Assembly: GCF_042100115.1 (NCBI RefSeq)
Contig: NC_091278.1
Location: 62,001-126,000, forward strand
Direction: 5' to 3'
Length of the DNA stretch: 64,000 nucleotides
DNA from: Alternaria dauci
Taxonomy: Eukaryota > Ascomycota > Dothideomycetes > Pleosporales > Pleosporaceae
Below are positions 21,853 through 31,841 of the stretch, piece after piece (position 1 is the first letter of the stretch; every line of letters starts with the position of its first letter). The notes under the pieces were generated by a model that searched no databases, was not told the origin of the DNA, and saw only the letters and a program-made list of their open reading frames with translations. The position numbers were made by a program, and so were the translations under genes.

Positions 21853-23670
21853 TCAGTCGCGTCGGGAGCCGTGGACAGCGTTGGCGTCTCCACTGTCATA
21901 CGCATCATCGTCGGCGCCCGCGCTCGCCGCTAACTCATATTCTCCAGCATCCTCCAACTTCGCAACAGGACTGTCATCCACGTCCTTGAACATGCGATGG
22001 AACACAATGCCAGCGCCAGCAGCAACGAACGCTAGACCAAAGTAAAGCCACTGCAAGTGTGGATCTTTTGCAAGCGGAGCAATCAAGATACCCAGTGCGC
22101 TTCCACCCGCGCTCGTAAGCAGGAACAGACTCATGATGAAGCTCTTCATGTTCTCCGGTGCTTTTGCATATGCTAGCTCCAAGCCGGTGACGCTTGCGAG
22201 GATCTCACTCAGAGCGATCAAAACATACGCCGGAGCTTGCCAGGCAACGTGAACCTCATTTGGTTTGTATCTTCCCTCGCTGATCTTTCCCGCGTCGCAA
22301 TTCGATGGGCTGAAGTAACAGGGTGGCGCTGCATAGATCTTGGTTTGCAGAGCGCCGGCATACAGCATCGCCAGCGCTGCCATTAGGAAACCGAGAGCGA
22401 TGCGTGTAATCGGCATCAACGCGATGTGCAGCCTCGTGCGGAAGAACGGGTAGACGATGCGGTCCATGATCGGAATGAGCACAATGATGGTGACAGGGTC
22501 GATATTAGGAAGAATGTCGTTCGGGAGGCCGTGCAACTTCATCTGACCGGCCTGCGAAACGAAATTGTTCAGCATTTGCGAGTACGAGAGCCAGTAGATG
22601 GGGAAGAACAGGAAGACTTTGCACGCCACCAATGCAGTCTTCAACTCGTCGATGAACTTGTCGTCCCACGTCACTTTCGATCTGCTTCGACCGTGGCCCT
22701 GGGCGGAAGCTTTCGCCTTGTTGAGGTCTCCGCCGTTTCTTGCGGCGATGTATAAGGCGCGGAAGCAATTAGCAATCACGCCACCCTGTGGTGGTTTGAT
22801 AATGTACTGCTTCCTCCCTCGCACCAACACAACGTAGCCCACGCAGAACATGACGAGCGGTAAGAGATACGCGCTCCAGAAGCCAACGTGTAGTTCCAGC
22901 ATGGTTGTTGCTATGGCGGATATCGAACCAACATTGATGCACATGTAGAAGATCATGTATATCCTCTGCACCGTAATCTCTGGATCTACAATGACCCGCT
23001 TGCCGGTCGCCAACGTCTTGACAAAGGGTTTGTTGGAGCGTACTTGCTCCGCGATCAACGGCGACACGTTGCTCTTGATGCCGCCGGTCCCAAGGCCAAT
23101 GACCAACATGGCGACCACGAGTCCAGGGTACGCAGCTCCACCTCTGACCGCCCACGGTAAGCTGGTAACGAAGAGGATGCCGATGCCGACCATGTACACT
23201 AGACTGAACCACTTGATCGTAGCATACTTGCCAAGATACTGGTCCGCAACAACAGCGCCAAACAAAGGCGTGAGGTAGCACCAGAACTGGAAGAAGTTTG
23301 TCATGGCTGTCGCGCCGCTCTGCTTCAGACCGAGCGCGCCGGGTAGGCCGTTGGGGTCATCATAGTCATTCGCAATGTAGTTCTGGAACGGCCCGGAAAG
23401 TCCGTAGTAAGCAAAGCGCTCACAGAGCTCGACGATTGCTACGAGAAACGCGCCGTGGGGGAGTGTGTCGGCGACACGTGGAAGGAAGAGCATGTCTTCG
23501 GCCGTTGGTAGGGAGCCGATGTGAACCGGTACGTCCAAGGGCACGGCTTCGGCATCTTCATCTGTTGTCTCTTTGCCGTGGCTCGTGAGGTCGGCATCGG
23601 CAGTCTCGGTCTGTGCGACAGTCGTGTATGCGCCCAGCTCTTCAAGGTTCTGTCGCCGGGATGAATACAT
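21853..23670 (-). CDS. PTR2/POT-family proton-coupled di/tripeptide transporter
   Basis: This 605-residue plasma-membrane transporter imports di- and tripeptides with protons. The POT signature ExxERFxYYG is present as ELCERFAYYG (about residues 82-91) in the first membrane segment. GTGGIKSNVSPLIAEQ (about residues 195-210) is the second family signature. About 12 membrane segments can be counted, with a larger cytosolic loop rich in Lys/Arg between the two halves (RGRKQ...RSRSKVTWDDKF). The frame is uninterrupted, without introns, and GC-rich, in contrast to the broken exporter next door. The ATG at 23668-23670 gives an N-terminus with an acidic cytosolic tail usual for fungal members. It shares a 680 bp divergent region with the helicase gene. 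Confidence 0.93.
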   Translation of the reverse strand: MYSSRRQNLEELGAYTTVAQTETADADLTSHGKETTDEDAEAVPLDVPVHIGSLPTAEDMLFLPRVADTLPHGAFLVAIVELCERFAYYGLSGPFQNYIANDYDDPNGLPGALGLKQSGATAMTNFFQFWCYLTPLFGAVVADQYLGKYATIKWFSLVYMVGIGILFVTSLPWAVRGGAAYPGLVVAMLVIGLGTGGIKSNVSPLIAEQVRSNKPFVKTLATGKRVIVDPEITVQRIYMIFYMCINVGSISAIATTMLELHVGFWSAYLLPLVMFCVGYVVLVRGRKQYIIKPPQGGVIANCFRALYIAARNGGDLNKAKASAQGHGRSRSKVTWDDKFIDELKTALVACKVFLFFPIYWLSYSQMLNNFVSQAGQMKLHGLPNDILPNIDPVTIIVLIPIMDRIVYPFFRTRLHIALMPITRIALGFLMAALAMLYAGALQTKIYAAPPCYFSPSNCDAGKISEGRYKPNEVHVAWQAPAYVLIALSEILASVTGLELAYAKAPENMKSFIMSLFLLTSAGGSALGILIAPLAKDPHLQWLYFGLAFVAAGAGIVFHRMFKDVDDSPVAKLEDAGEYELAASAGADDDAYDSGDANAVHGSRRD

Positions 23671-24351
23671 GGTAAATTGCGTTTTTTGATGAGGACCCTC
23701 GTGGTGATGGCCGCTGTCGCTTGCTGGCTTCTCCTGCTCGCTTCCACCTGGTACCTGCCTGATGCGGCAACAATAAGCTCCTGCTGCCAGTTTTTACCCG
23801 CGCATCGCTCACTACATGGTCACCATGTCGGGAACTGCATTCTTTTAGATGTGGCTAGAGAGATGGAAGGCTCTATGTCGATATCTCGCATGGGAGATAA
23901 AGACACGCGTTCGGAACGTGAGACGGTGCTCGCGTCCGAGCTAGGCCCGATTCGTAGCTGAACAGCGCCTCACCTCTTATCGCCAGAAGGACCGATTCTC
24001 ATCAAAGGCGGGCAACACATAGGCCTTGGACGTATCTCGCAGCGTTGTAGAAGCGATGTGGATGAAGTAGACGTGATAATTCGCTTTGTGTTCTGCTATG
24101 GCCGGATGGTGCGGAGAAGATGCTACATCGACTGCAGTCTGCACTGCAAACATGTTCACTTGCGCTTGCAATATGCGGTAAGCGATGAGTTGCTATTCAG
24201 TAGCACTCCAGATGCATTTGTGGTGGATGCAGCGGGCAAGCGATTCCAGAATCACGGGTCTTGGCGCCGAGCACATCACGTGAACACCCGTCTCCTTGTA
24301 CGCGACGCGTCCAGAGGTCGCGTCATCCCACTTCCCCAACACGGCGCCACA
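23671..24351. promoter_or_regulatory. Divergent region between peptide transporter and helicase
   Basis: The two flanking start codons (23670 minus, 24352 plus) face away, so both promoters lie in this 681 bp. An open frame runs in from 24058 in phase with the helicase, but the upstream part is not conserved-looking; the helicase motif pattern starts only after the ATG at 24352. No specific factor site was recognised. Confidence 0.45.
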
Positions 24352-27045
24352 ATGCACAACACCAACGAGCCGCGGGACTTCCACCACCCATACACGCCCT
24401 ATGACATCCAGAATGAGCTCATGGGCGCCGTATACACGTGCCTGGAAGACGGCAAAGTCGGCATCTTCGAATCGCCCACCGGAACCGGCAAAACGCTGAG
24501 TCTCATCTGCGGCTCGCTGACGTGGCTGCGCGACCACAAACGGCGGACGTTTGAGCAAGGATTCGCAGTCGGTGCGGCGCAGAGTGAGGAGCCGGCGTGG
24601 ATAGTCGAACACGCACAGAAGCAGCGCAGGCAGGAAGCGCTGAGGCGCAAACAAGACCTGAATGAGCGCATCGCGAAGATCAAAGCAAAGGAGAAACGCG
24701 CCAAGGAGCGCTACGAGAGCGGCGAACCGCGATATAAAAGGCAGAAGACGGCTGTGGGCGACGACGAAAACGAAGGCGATGCGCAATTCGCCCTCGACGA
24801 CTACGAGAGTGATGACGAGTCGCACAAGCGGGCGAGAGCTGGCGGATTCGATGAGTCTGGGCTGTCGGCAGAAACTCAGGCATTGATGGCGTCACTCGGT
24901 TACAGCACCGATGCATCCAAAGACGACGATGCAGAAGCGCCTGATGAGACCAAGATCTTCTTCTGCTCGCGAACGCACTCCCAGCTGACGCAGTTCTCTA
25001 GCGAGCTGGGTCGCGTCAGGATGCCGCCCGCCATTGCTCCCGACGAGGATGAGAAGGACAGCGAGGTAGACACACTTGTAGAAGACGTGAAGCATCTGAC
25101 CCTCGGATCAAGAAAGAATCTCTGTATCAACAACAAAGTCAACAAGCTCGGAAGTGCCACGGCCATCAACGAACGATGTCTCGAACTACAGCAAAACACA
25201 AAGACCGAGAGCCGCTGTCCGCACATGCCGACCAAGGAGAGCGAGCCGTTGGTCAACGAGTTCCGAGACCATGCGCTTGCCAAGATCAGAGACATTGAGG
25301 ATTTGGGAGTGCTAGGGAAGAAGCTGGGCATATGTCCCTACTACGCTTCGAGACCAGCAACAAAGTACTGCGAGGTGAGTCCACGGACCCATTTCTATGA
25401 TACACTCGTGGACTGATGATACCAGATTGTAACACTGCCATATCCTCTCCTGCTCCAACGCACCGCTCGCGAAGCCCTCGGCCTCTCCCTCAAAAACCAC
25501 ATCGTCATCATCGACGAAGCACACAACCTGATGGACGCCATCGCAGGCATCTACTCCGTATCCGTGACCCTAGAACAAGTGCAACAGGCGCGCGCCCAAC
25601 TCACAGCGTACCTGCACAAGTTCCGGAACAAGCTCAAGGGAAAGAACCGCGTCTATGTCGCCCAGACAGTCCGCATACTCGACTCCATCATAGCGTACCT
25701 GCAGTCGATAGACAGTAACGCAAAGGCAGTGGACGGCTTGGCGGATATGGCCGCGATCATGTCCGGAAAAGGCGTCGATCAGATCAACATCTACAAGCTG
25801 AACACATATCTCCAGGAAAGCAGGCTCGCGCGCAAAGTCGACGGATACACCGTCTTTGCCGAGCAAGCTGAGAGCAAGAGCACGCAGACGCCGATAGCGA
25901 AATCGATCAAGAGCGGACCCAGACACACCGTCCCAGTCTTGATGCACGTACAGTCCTTCCTCCTCTCTCTGATGAACCCATCAAGCGAGGGCCGCTTCTT
26001 CTACTCGAAAGACGAAGTCGCGGGAACAACGCTCCGCTACATGCTGCTAGACCCGACATACCACTTCCAAGACATTGTCGAAGAAGCGCGCGCAGTCGTG
26101 CTAGCCGGCGGCACCATGTCGCCCATGAGCGACTACGAGCAACACCTGCTCTCCTACCTCGCTCCCTCCAAGATCATGACGTTATCTTGCGGCCACGTCA
26201 TTCCGCCATCGAACCTCCTCGCTGCACCTATCGTGCGCGCAGCAAGCGGCGCAGACTTTGATTTCACGTTCGAGAACCGCAACAAAGAATCCACAATGAT
26301 CGACCTCGGAAACGCGATTCTAACATTCGCACAGCACATCCCCGACGGCGTCGTCGTCTTCTTCCCTAGCTACAGTTTCCTTGATACTTGCGTAGCAGCA
26401 TGGAAGCGCATCAGACCATCTTCCTCGCCGTCCTCGACATCGACATCCACATCCACAGTCACATTCTGGGACACCTTCAACCACACCAAACCCGTCTTCC
26501 TCGAACACCGCAGCACGCCGAACCAACACCCCACCACCACCAAAGAAACATCAGTAGCAATAACCACAGACTCCGTCCTCACAGCCTACACCACCGCCAT
26601 CACCTCATCTTCTTCCACCCGCCGTGGCGCCCTCCTCTTCGCGGTCATCGGCGGCACCCTCTCCGAAGGCATCAACTTCTCCGACGCCCTCGGCCGCGGC
26701 GTCATCGTCATCGGTTTACCATTTCCGAACCCGCATTCCGCGGAATGGAAAGCAAAAATGTCTTACATCTCCCGCAAACAGACTGATAAGAATGGTGGTG
26801 GTGATGGTAAAGCGGCTGCGCGCGAGTTTTATGAAAATGTGTGTATGCGGGCTGTGAATCAGTGTGTGGGGAGGGCGATTCGACACAAGGGGGATTATGC
26901 GAGTATTTTGATGTTGGATAGGAGGTATGGGAGTAAGAGGATTCAGGACAAGTTGCCACAATGGATACGAGGAAGTTTGACTGGCGGGATGGGTGTGCGG
27001 GATGTTGGGGCGAGGTTGGATGATTTCTTTGCGAGTAAGAAGTAG
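24352..27045 (+). CDS. CHL1: Chl1/DDX11-type XPD-family Fe-S DNA helicase
   Basis: This is an ATP-dependent 5'-3' DNA helicase of the nucleus, needed for sister-chromatid cohesion. CDS is join(24352..25374, 25426..27045), 880 residues, with a 51 bp intron (GTGAGT..CAG). Motifs in order: the HHPYTPYDIQ Q-like block and Walker A SPTGTGKT near the N-terminus; a long charged insertion (EKRAKERYESGEPRYKRQKT) typical of Chl1; the CSRTHSQL motif Ia; four Fe-S cysteines (CINNK, ERCLE, RCPHM, ICPYY); DEAH in IIDEAHNLMDAI; the C-terminal GTLSEGINFSD; and motif VI QCVGRAIRHKGDYASI. DEAH and the Fe-S set place it in the XPD/FANCJ/Chl1 group; the insertion and spacing fit Chl1. The sequence is intact. The chosen ATG gives NEPRDFHHPYTPYDIQ right at the N-terminus as in homologs. 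Confidence 0.93.
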
Positions 27046-27142
27046 AAAGAGAAGAACTTATCAGACGCCTTCGCAAGCCTCTGCAGCCTATTGGCTTCAT
27101 TTGATTCTGAGTTGTGGCCTCTATGCAGTACGATGCACGGTT

Positions 27143-28478
27143 TTACGTATCCTCGCTCACACTCCGACTCTGCTCCCTCGCAACGAATGCATCGGGATCG
27201 ACTGGACACGCCTTCAGATCCACCTTGTGTGCATCTGCCCAAGCCCGCACCCTAGCCTTGTTGATGACAGCATCAGCGCCGCCCTTCTTCTTCTGCTCCA
27301 GCACATCCATCGCCTGCAGCGTCGCGATGATATCCTCGGGCACGATATACGTCTTGTCGCGCAGATCCTGTACGGTAAGCGTCTTCTTCGATGGGCACGC
27401 GAGGATCGCACGCGCAAGCGTCTGCGACCAGTAATGAATATATGCGATGCGACCAAGATCTGAGAGCGCTGCGGCAGACGTATTAGCACCACATCTCAAC
27501 GCGACATGAATGAAATAAACGCACGTTTCTCAGGTCCGCCCAGCCTGTCCTCCCGCCTACTCATCTCATAGCTCGCCCCCATCAATATTTGTCCTAGCCC
27601 CTGCTTCTGCCACGGCGGAAACACGAGGATACACGCTAGATTGTTGTTGTCCCAGCTCATCTTCTCCTTGCTAAAGAAGCCAACGACCTGGCCCTGCGCC
27701 GCTGCAGCACCTCCCGTCCCCGCCGCCGCTGCATCGTCGTCGAACCGCGTATTCGGAATATCTGGCGCAGGATTATGTGCAACCAGGAGGTAATACAAAA
27801 ACGTCGTGACGTCGTAAAAAACCGACTTCGTATCGAGAAACAGTTTCGCAAACAGCGACAAGTTCTGCGCATACAGTTTATGTTTCTCGCCGTCGATTTC
27901 GTACAGCGAGTAGTTATCCTTCGTGTACACATTCACGCCCGGCGGGGGCGTATGGCGGAACGGACATGTTTTCTGTTTAATTGCTCGGCGCCACGTCAGC
28001 CTCACACTTCCTCCCTCCCACGCGTAGAACACGAAGTAAACAAAAGAGAACTGACCAGATGCCCAATGAATCCTGCCAATTCCTTGCTATACTTGAAGCA
28101 CCATTGACACACATACAACCGCTCGACGCGTCGGCCCACGAGCTCTTCCGGGTAAAAAGACGGGTACCAGGGCTGTATCAGCAGTGACCCAAACACGACT
28201 TCGTGCACATTGGGCCCAGACTGGGGCTTCTGTGAGGGCTTCAGAGCGGGCGTCGAGGGCGTCGAGGTCATGGAGGCCACATCGGGGGCCATTGGTGTCT
28301 GGGGTGAATGGATGGATGGGATGATGACGCGCGCGCTGAGGGGCGCAGAGATGGCCGGTGTGGGGTCGGCGTGCGAGCGGAGAAAAAGCTTGGTTGGAGA
28401 CGCTTTGCTGGATAAGGGTTGGCGTGACGCGAGGGCACGTGCGGGGAATCGAAATCTGTGTCTGGCCACTTTTTGCAT
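27143..28478 (-). CDS. MYST-family histone acetyltransferase, SAS2-like
   Basis: This enzyme would acetylate lysines on histones in the nucleus. CDS is complement(join(27143..27468, 27525..27972, 28056..28478)), 398 residues. Introns are 27973..28055 and 27469..27524; the second has a TGCTAAT branch site. A C2HC finger is formed across intron 1: YVCQWCFKYSKEL, GH, then KTCPFRH. The acetyltransferase core has EIDGEKHKLYAQNLSLFAKLFLD, SKEKMSWDNNNLACILVFPPWQKQGLG (acetyl-CoA loop Q-x2-G-x-G, catalytic region cysteine) and GGPEKPLSDLG with the general-base glutamate. The Ala-rich insertion before GFFSKEKMSWDNNN matches SAS2-like fungal proteins better than Esa1. Start is uncertain: an in-frame ATG at 28269-28271 would give a 329-residue form and matches the region where conservation begins. 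The gene ends about 100 bp from the helicase, convergently. Confidence 0.87.
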
Positions 28479-29830
28479 TTCTTTTTGCGTGGCATTGTGG
28501 ATTTTTTACATCAGGCCACGCACGGGACGCTAGCCTCTGTGTCGAATCGCGTTTGGTCTCGAGGCCTGCTTTGTGTAGCGATACTCATTGTTTGTGCTTC
28601 AAAGAACCATGGAAGTTGGAGCGTTGTATGGTTTTAGGTTTGTCTCGCTTGCGCCTGTTATCTGGGCTACCGCTGTAGCCGCTGTACCACGGCACCCAGA
28701 AGAAGTCTGGACAGGTCTCCGGTATCCGAGGTCTTTTACAACGCTGCACTTTGCTTCAACATACAATATCTTCTCTTAAACAAAGAAATAAAGCTTCAAT
28801 GTGCTACCTTGGTTTTGAAGAGTTCTTTCAGTCTATTCAAGCTTTTTTAGTTATGTTGTGGTGCGAATGAAGTCAACGAAAGAGGGACGCTATAGCTTCT
28901 TCCTAGGCGGGTGTAGTACCGCAGTTCTGCCATGGAACCGTGGTTCTCGTGAGCTCCACGTGATACTGCCGAGAACCGGCGTCCCGAAGTAGACTAGCTC
29001 AGCGACCCTCCAAGGATATCATTGGACAATCACTGAGATCATCGATTTGGCCTCGTGATTCAAACTCAATCGTTTCCGCCCTTGAGAGTGTGAAGGTCGC
29101 TTTTCGGGCTCCTGGGAGGCCTACTGTATCGCGATAATCATTGGAGTTTCCGCCCTTGAGACCTCGGGACCAAGACATTGGTACACGATCCCCGCATCAC
29201 AATATCGCTGTCCAACACCCAAGACCAACTACCTAGGTACCTAGGTACGTGGACAAAAATTCCCGCAACGACTCTCTGGATAAGGGGCGCGAGAAAATCG
29301 GGGTGGAGCCTCAAGGGGCAAATACGGGTCTCTTCTTCACACCTGGACACATCACCAGTCATGTAACAACTGTCGGTCTACGACACGTGTTCTAAAGACA
29401 TGTCCAGCCTCGAGATCAGTCAACAGAAGAAGGGTACTGTGCGTCTGGTTCTGCGGTAGACCCAAGTCTGTCGTACAACGGCCATGCAGGGAAGATTAGT
29501 CAACACCTGATCTGTCGAAGGAACATGCTCCCTCTTTACCAGAACTTGTGCGCGCAGAGTTAATCGTCTCCACTACGCGTTGTCGAGGATGCCTGGACAC
29601 CAATCGCCCGGGAGGCGCCAAGCTTCCTGTACGTCAATCTCGTCAGTAATCGCAGACACAACGATCAAAGAGGGGTCAGGACACCTGACGAAATATTACA
29701 TCAACGTTTCGTACAGTCAACTCTGAACGACAGGGGGTACACATAAATACAACTAGCCGGCTCTCAAACGTCGTTCAACTAACATGACCACCACCCAGAC
29801 GACAAAACAGCTTTCTACACATTTACCGAC
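28479..29830. other. Intergenic region and promoter of a truncated gene
   Basis: No gene is seen. A palindromic ACCTAGGTACCTAGGT run lies at about 29231-29246. An ACATAAATA TATA-like box at about 29740 stands some 90 bp before the ATG at 29831, the usual place for a fungal promoter. Confidence 0.4.
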
Positions 29831-29888
29831 ATGACAACCACAATAAACCTAGATTACCTCGTTATTAGCGCTGGAGCCATAGGACTTA
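29831..29888 (+). pseudogene. 5' stub of a FAD/NAD(P)-binding oxidoreductase gene
   Basis: From the ATG at 29831 the frame reads MTTTINLDYLVISAGAIGL, then meets the TIR element. The beta-strand plus glycine-rich turn, LVI-x-AGAIGL, is the Rossmann dinucleotide-binding motif (VIGAGAIGLS) that starts many FAD-dependent oxidoreductases; here the first Gly is Ser (AGC from GGC, a G-to-A change). A TATA-like box lies about 90 bp upstream. The rest of the gene was not found on the other side of the island. Only 19 codons remain, so the exact family is open. Confidence 0.6.
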
Positions 29889-30294
29889 GTACGCCCTATA
29901 CTTAGCCTTCCTTCCTTTATCTATAGCTTTCCTTATATAAGGAGGATTTAACCTTTATTACTTATAATAAGTAGCTATACTAATAGTATATCTTTATATT
30001 ACTAAAATTATTAAAGTTATCCCTCCTCTCTATCCTAAAGTAGTTAAACCCGCTATTAGGTATATACTTTTATAGGTATTATATTATTAACTATAAATCC
30101 TTCTACTAAATAGTATAGCGCTTAATATAAATAGTATTAATATTAAGGCCTAGTATAGTTAGGTAAATATTTAAAAATATTAAACTTAAGAAAATACCTT
30201 TAAAATAGCTAACTGTTATAAGCAATAAAGGTAGAATCCTCCTTATACAAGGAAAGCTATAGATAAAGTAAAGAAGGCTAGGTGCGGGGCGCAC
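29889..30294. mobile_element. TIR element (Tc1/mariner-like MITE), 406 bp
   Basis: The left end GTACGCCC.. and the reverse complement of the right end GTGCGCCCC.. stay alignable for about 60 bp (both read on through CTAGCCTT, TTTATCTATAGCTTTCCTT and AAGGAGGAT). A TA dinucleotide flanks each end (29887-29888, 30295-30296), as for Tc1/mariner insertions. The two ends differ mostly by C/T changes. No transposase motif is seen in the interior, so it is non-autonomous. It interrupts the oxidoreductase stub. Confidence 0.75.
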
Positions 30295-30379
30295 TAAGTT
30301 ACGTAACATGCTATCACGCTAAGGTCTAATATCTAGGATAGTAGAATACCTTAGGATAGCAATGCTATCATAACTATCT

Positions 30380-30664
30380 GTAGTAGAAGGGATAGAAGGG
30401 ATAGTAGGACCTAAAGGCAATAGGTATAAGAATATATTAGATCTTATTATTACACTTATTATAGTTAACTTAAATAGTTTATCTCTTATATAGATTATTA
30501 ACTAGTTATTCTATTATTTATAGAATTAGTATCGTTTATCTCTTAGTTATAACGATAACTCTTTTCTACCTAATTATTCTATACGCTACCTTACAGACTA
30601 TCGCCTAAACCTATCTTACCCTAGTAAGGACCGAGCTTAGAGAAGTATAGTAAAACCCTATATA
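30380..30664 (+). repeat. Truncated LTR of family B (relic B')
   Basis: From about 30405 the sequence follows the 3' two thirds of the family B LTRs (49061-49317 and 55751-56010), including GAATATATTAGATCTTATTA and the final AAGTATAG..AACCCTATATA. The 5' third is missing. Confidence 0.8.
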
Positions 30665-30774
30665 ATAAAAGTTTTCCTATTATAATAGAACTTAAAAACT
30701 AAGTAACTAAGTAAGAAACTAGATAACCTCTAAGTAAGACTATTTAAAGTTCTAGAGGAAATAGGTAATATAAA
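30665..30774 (+). pseudogene. Pol 3'-end fragment of relic B' (left piece)
   Basis: This matches 54473-54584 of the full B element. It is joined directly to LTR sequence, so about 5 kb of B' internal sequence is missing. It is cut at 30774 by element A1 and resumes at 37941. Confidence 0.8.
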
Positions 30775-31242
30775 TGTGAAGGTTATCCTTAGATGACCTA
30801 AGAGTTGGTTCTCGGGAATAAGTGAGTGCGATGGACGGGGTTAGTGTGATAGCACGATTAGAAGATCGATATAATATCACGAGGGGTTGTATGAGAACGA
30901 AGTAGAATCCTTAGATTAACTACTAGAGTCTTGTACGAAGTTGAACACACTGAGCCAGAGGGGTTCAGTGTCTAAGCTATATACTTAATGAGAGTCATCG
31001 TATCACGCTCAGTACTGAGCATGAGTGCTCACTGACGAGCGATACAGTATTTAGCTGCAGTCATTAGCTGACTGGTCCTGCTCATTGCTAAGCACCTATT
31101 TCTGGATTAGCGCGTAATGCTTACTACTGAGCAGTCACGTAACTACGGCGCAGTTACTGTGCCGCAATCCTTTAACTGTGCCGCTCGATCCTCCAAAGGC
31201 ATTACGCTTACCCCCGTCTCCTTCGAGGCGCAGATCGTAACA
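30775..31242 (-). repeat. 3' LTR of A1
   Basis: 468 bp. Aligns end to end with the 5' LTR; differences are largely C/T and G/A. Confidence 0.93.
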
Positions 31243-31343
31243 CTATCCTCCTCCTACAGGGATTTGTCCTCGAATTACATAACTAATTTGTAGTTTCTAT
31301 TATTAACTAAGGCTTGCCCCGCGTTATAAGTAAGGTAATTGTT

Positions 31344-31841
31344 ATGTCCTCTTCCACCTAACGTCGCTTACGCCTCAGCTCCGAGATCGTTTAAGCTAAC
31401 CGTCCTACTAAAACACCTTATAACTATTGTTTTCTTGAAAATAAGATTTGTTACGTTATGCCCGATTCTCGTCTGAAATGTGCTAAGTGCACTCGGTTGG
31501 GGCATACGTGTGTAAACATGTCCTAGGAGTCCTTAGATCGCACGCGCGATAAATATTAAAAGAAAGTAGATAATAATAAGAAATTACTAGCGACAGTAAT
31601 TTCGCGGTTGTTGCGGAATAAGAAGATTCTGAAACAGGCAGAAGAGCGGGCGCAAAAGAAGGCGTTGTGTCTAGCTTCTAATATGGAGGCGGCTGGTGAA
31701 ACGGAGATAGCGCAGGAGGTAGATTATCCTGCGTCTTCTATTGGTATGGAGTTCTCGCCAGCCATGTGGGCTATAATGGGATTAATCGACGCTTCCGTTG
31801 CTGGTTATGGTACTTCCGAAGGTGTAGTCAGCAGTTCGTAA
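31344..31841 (+). pseudogene. Antisense extra gene of A1: Cys-motif plus basic coiled-coil-like protein
   Basis: This 166-codon frame runs opposite to gag-pol, between the 3' LTR and the end of pol, and overlaps the last 14 bases of pol tail to tail. Four in-frame stops (for example TAA and TAG codons that fit Gln, Arg or Trp) break it, but the downstream 77 codons are fully open. The product has a C-X6-C-X9-C-X2-C-X6-C pattern; the CX2CX6C part is at 31479-31511. A long charged Lys/Glu/Ala-rich segment follows (SRLLRNKKILKQAEERAQKK), probably coiled coil, then an acidic tail. CX2CX6C is half of a Zn2Cys6 cluster and also resembles zinc-knuckle spacing, so nucleic-acid binding is possible but unproven. 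Family A2 and family B carry related antisense frames. Confidence 0.72.
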
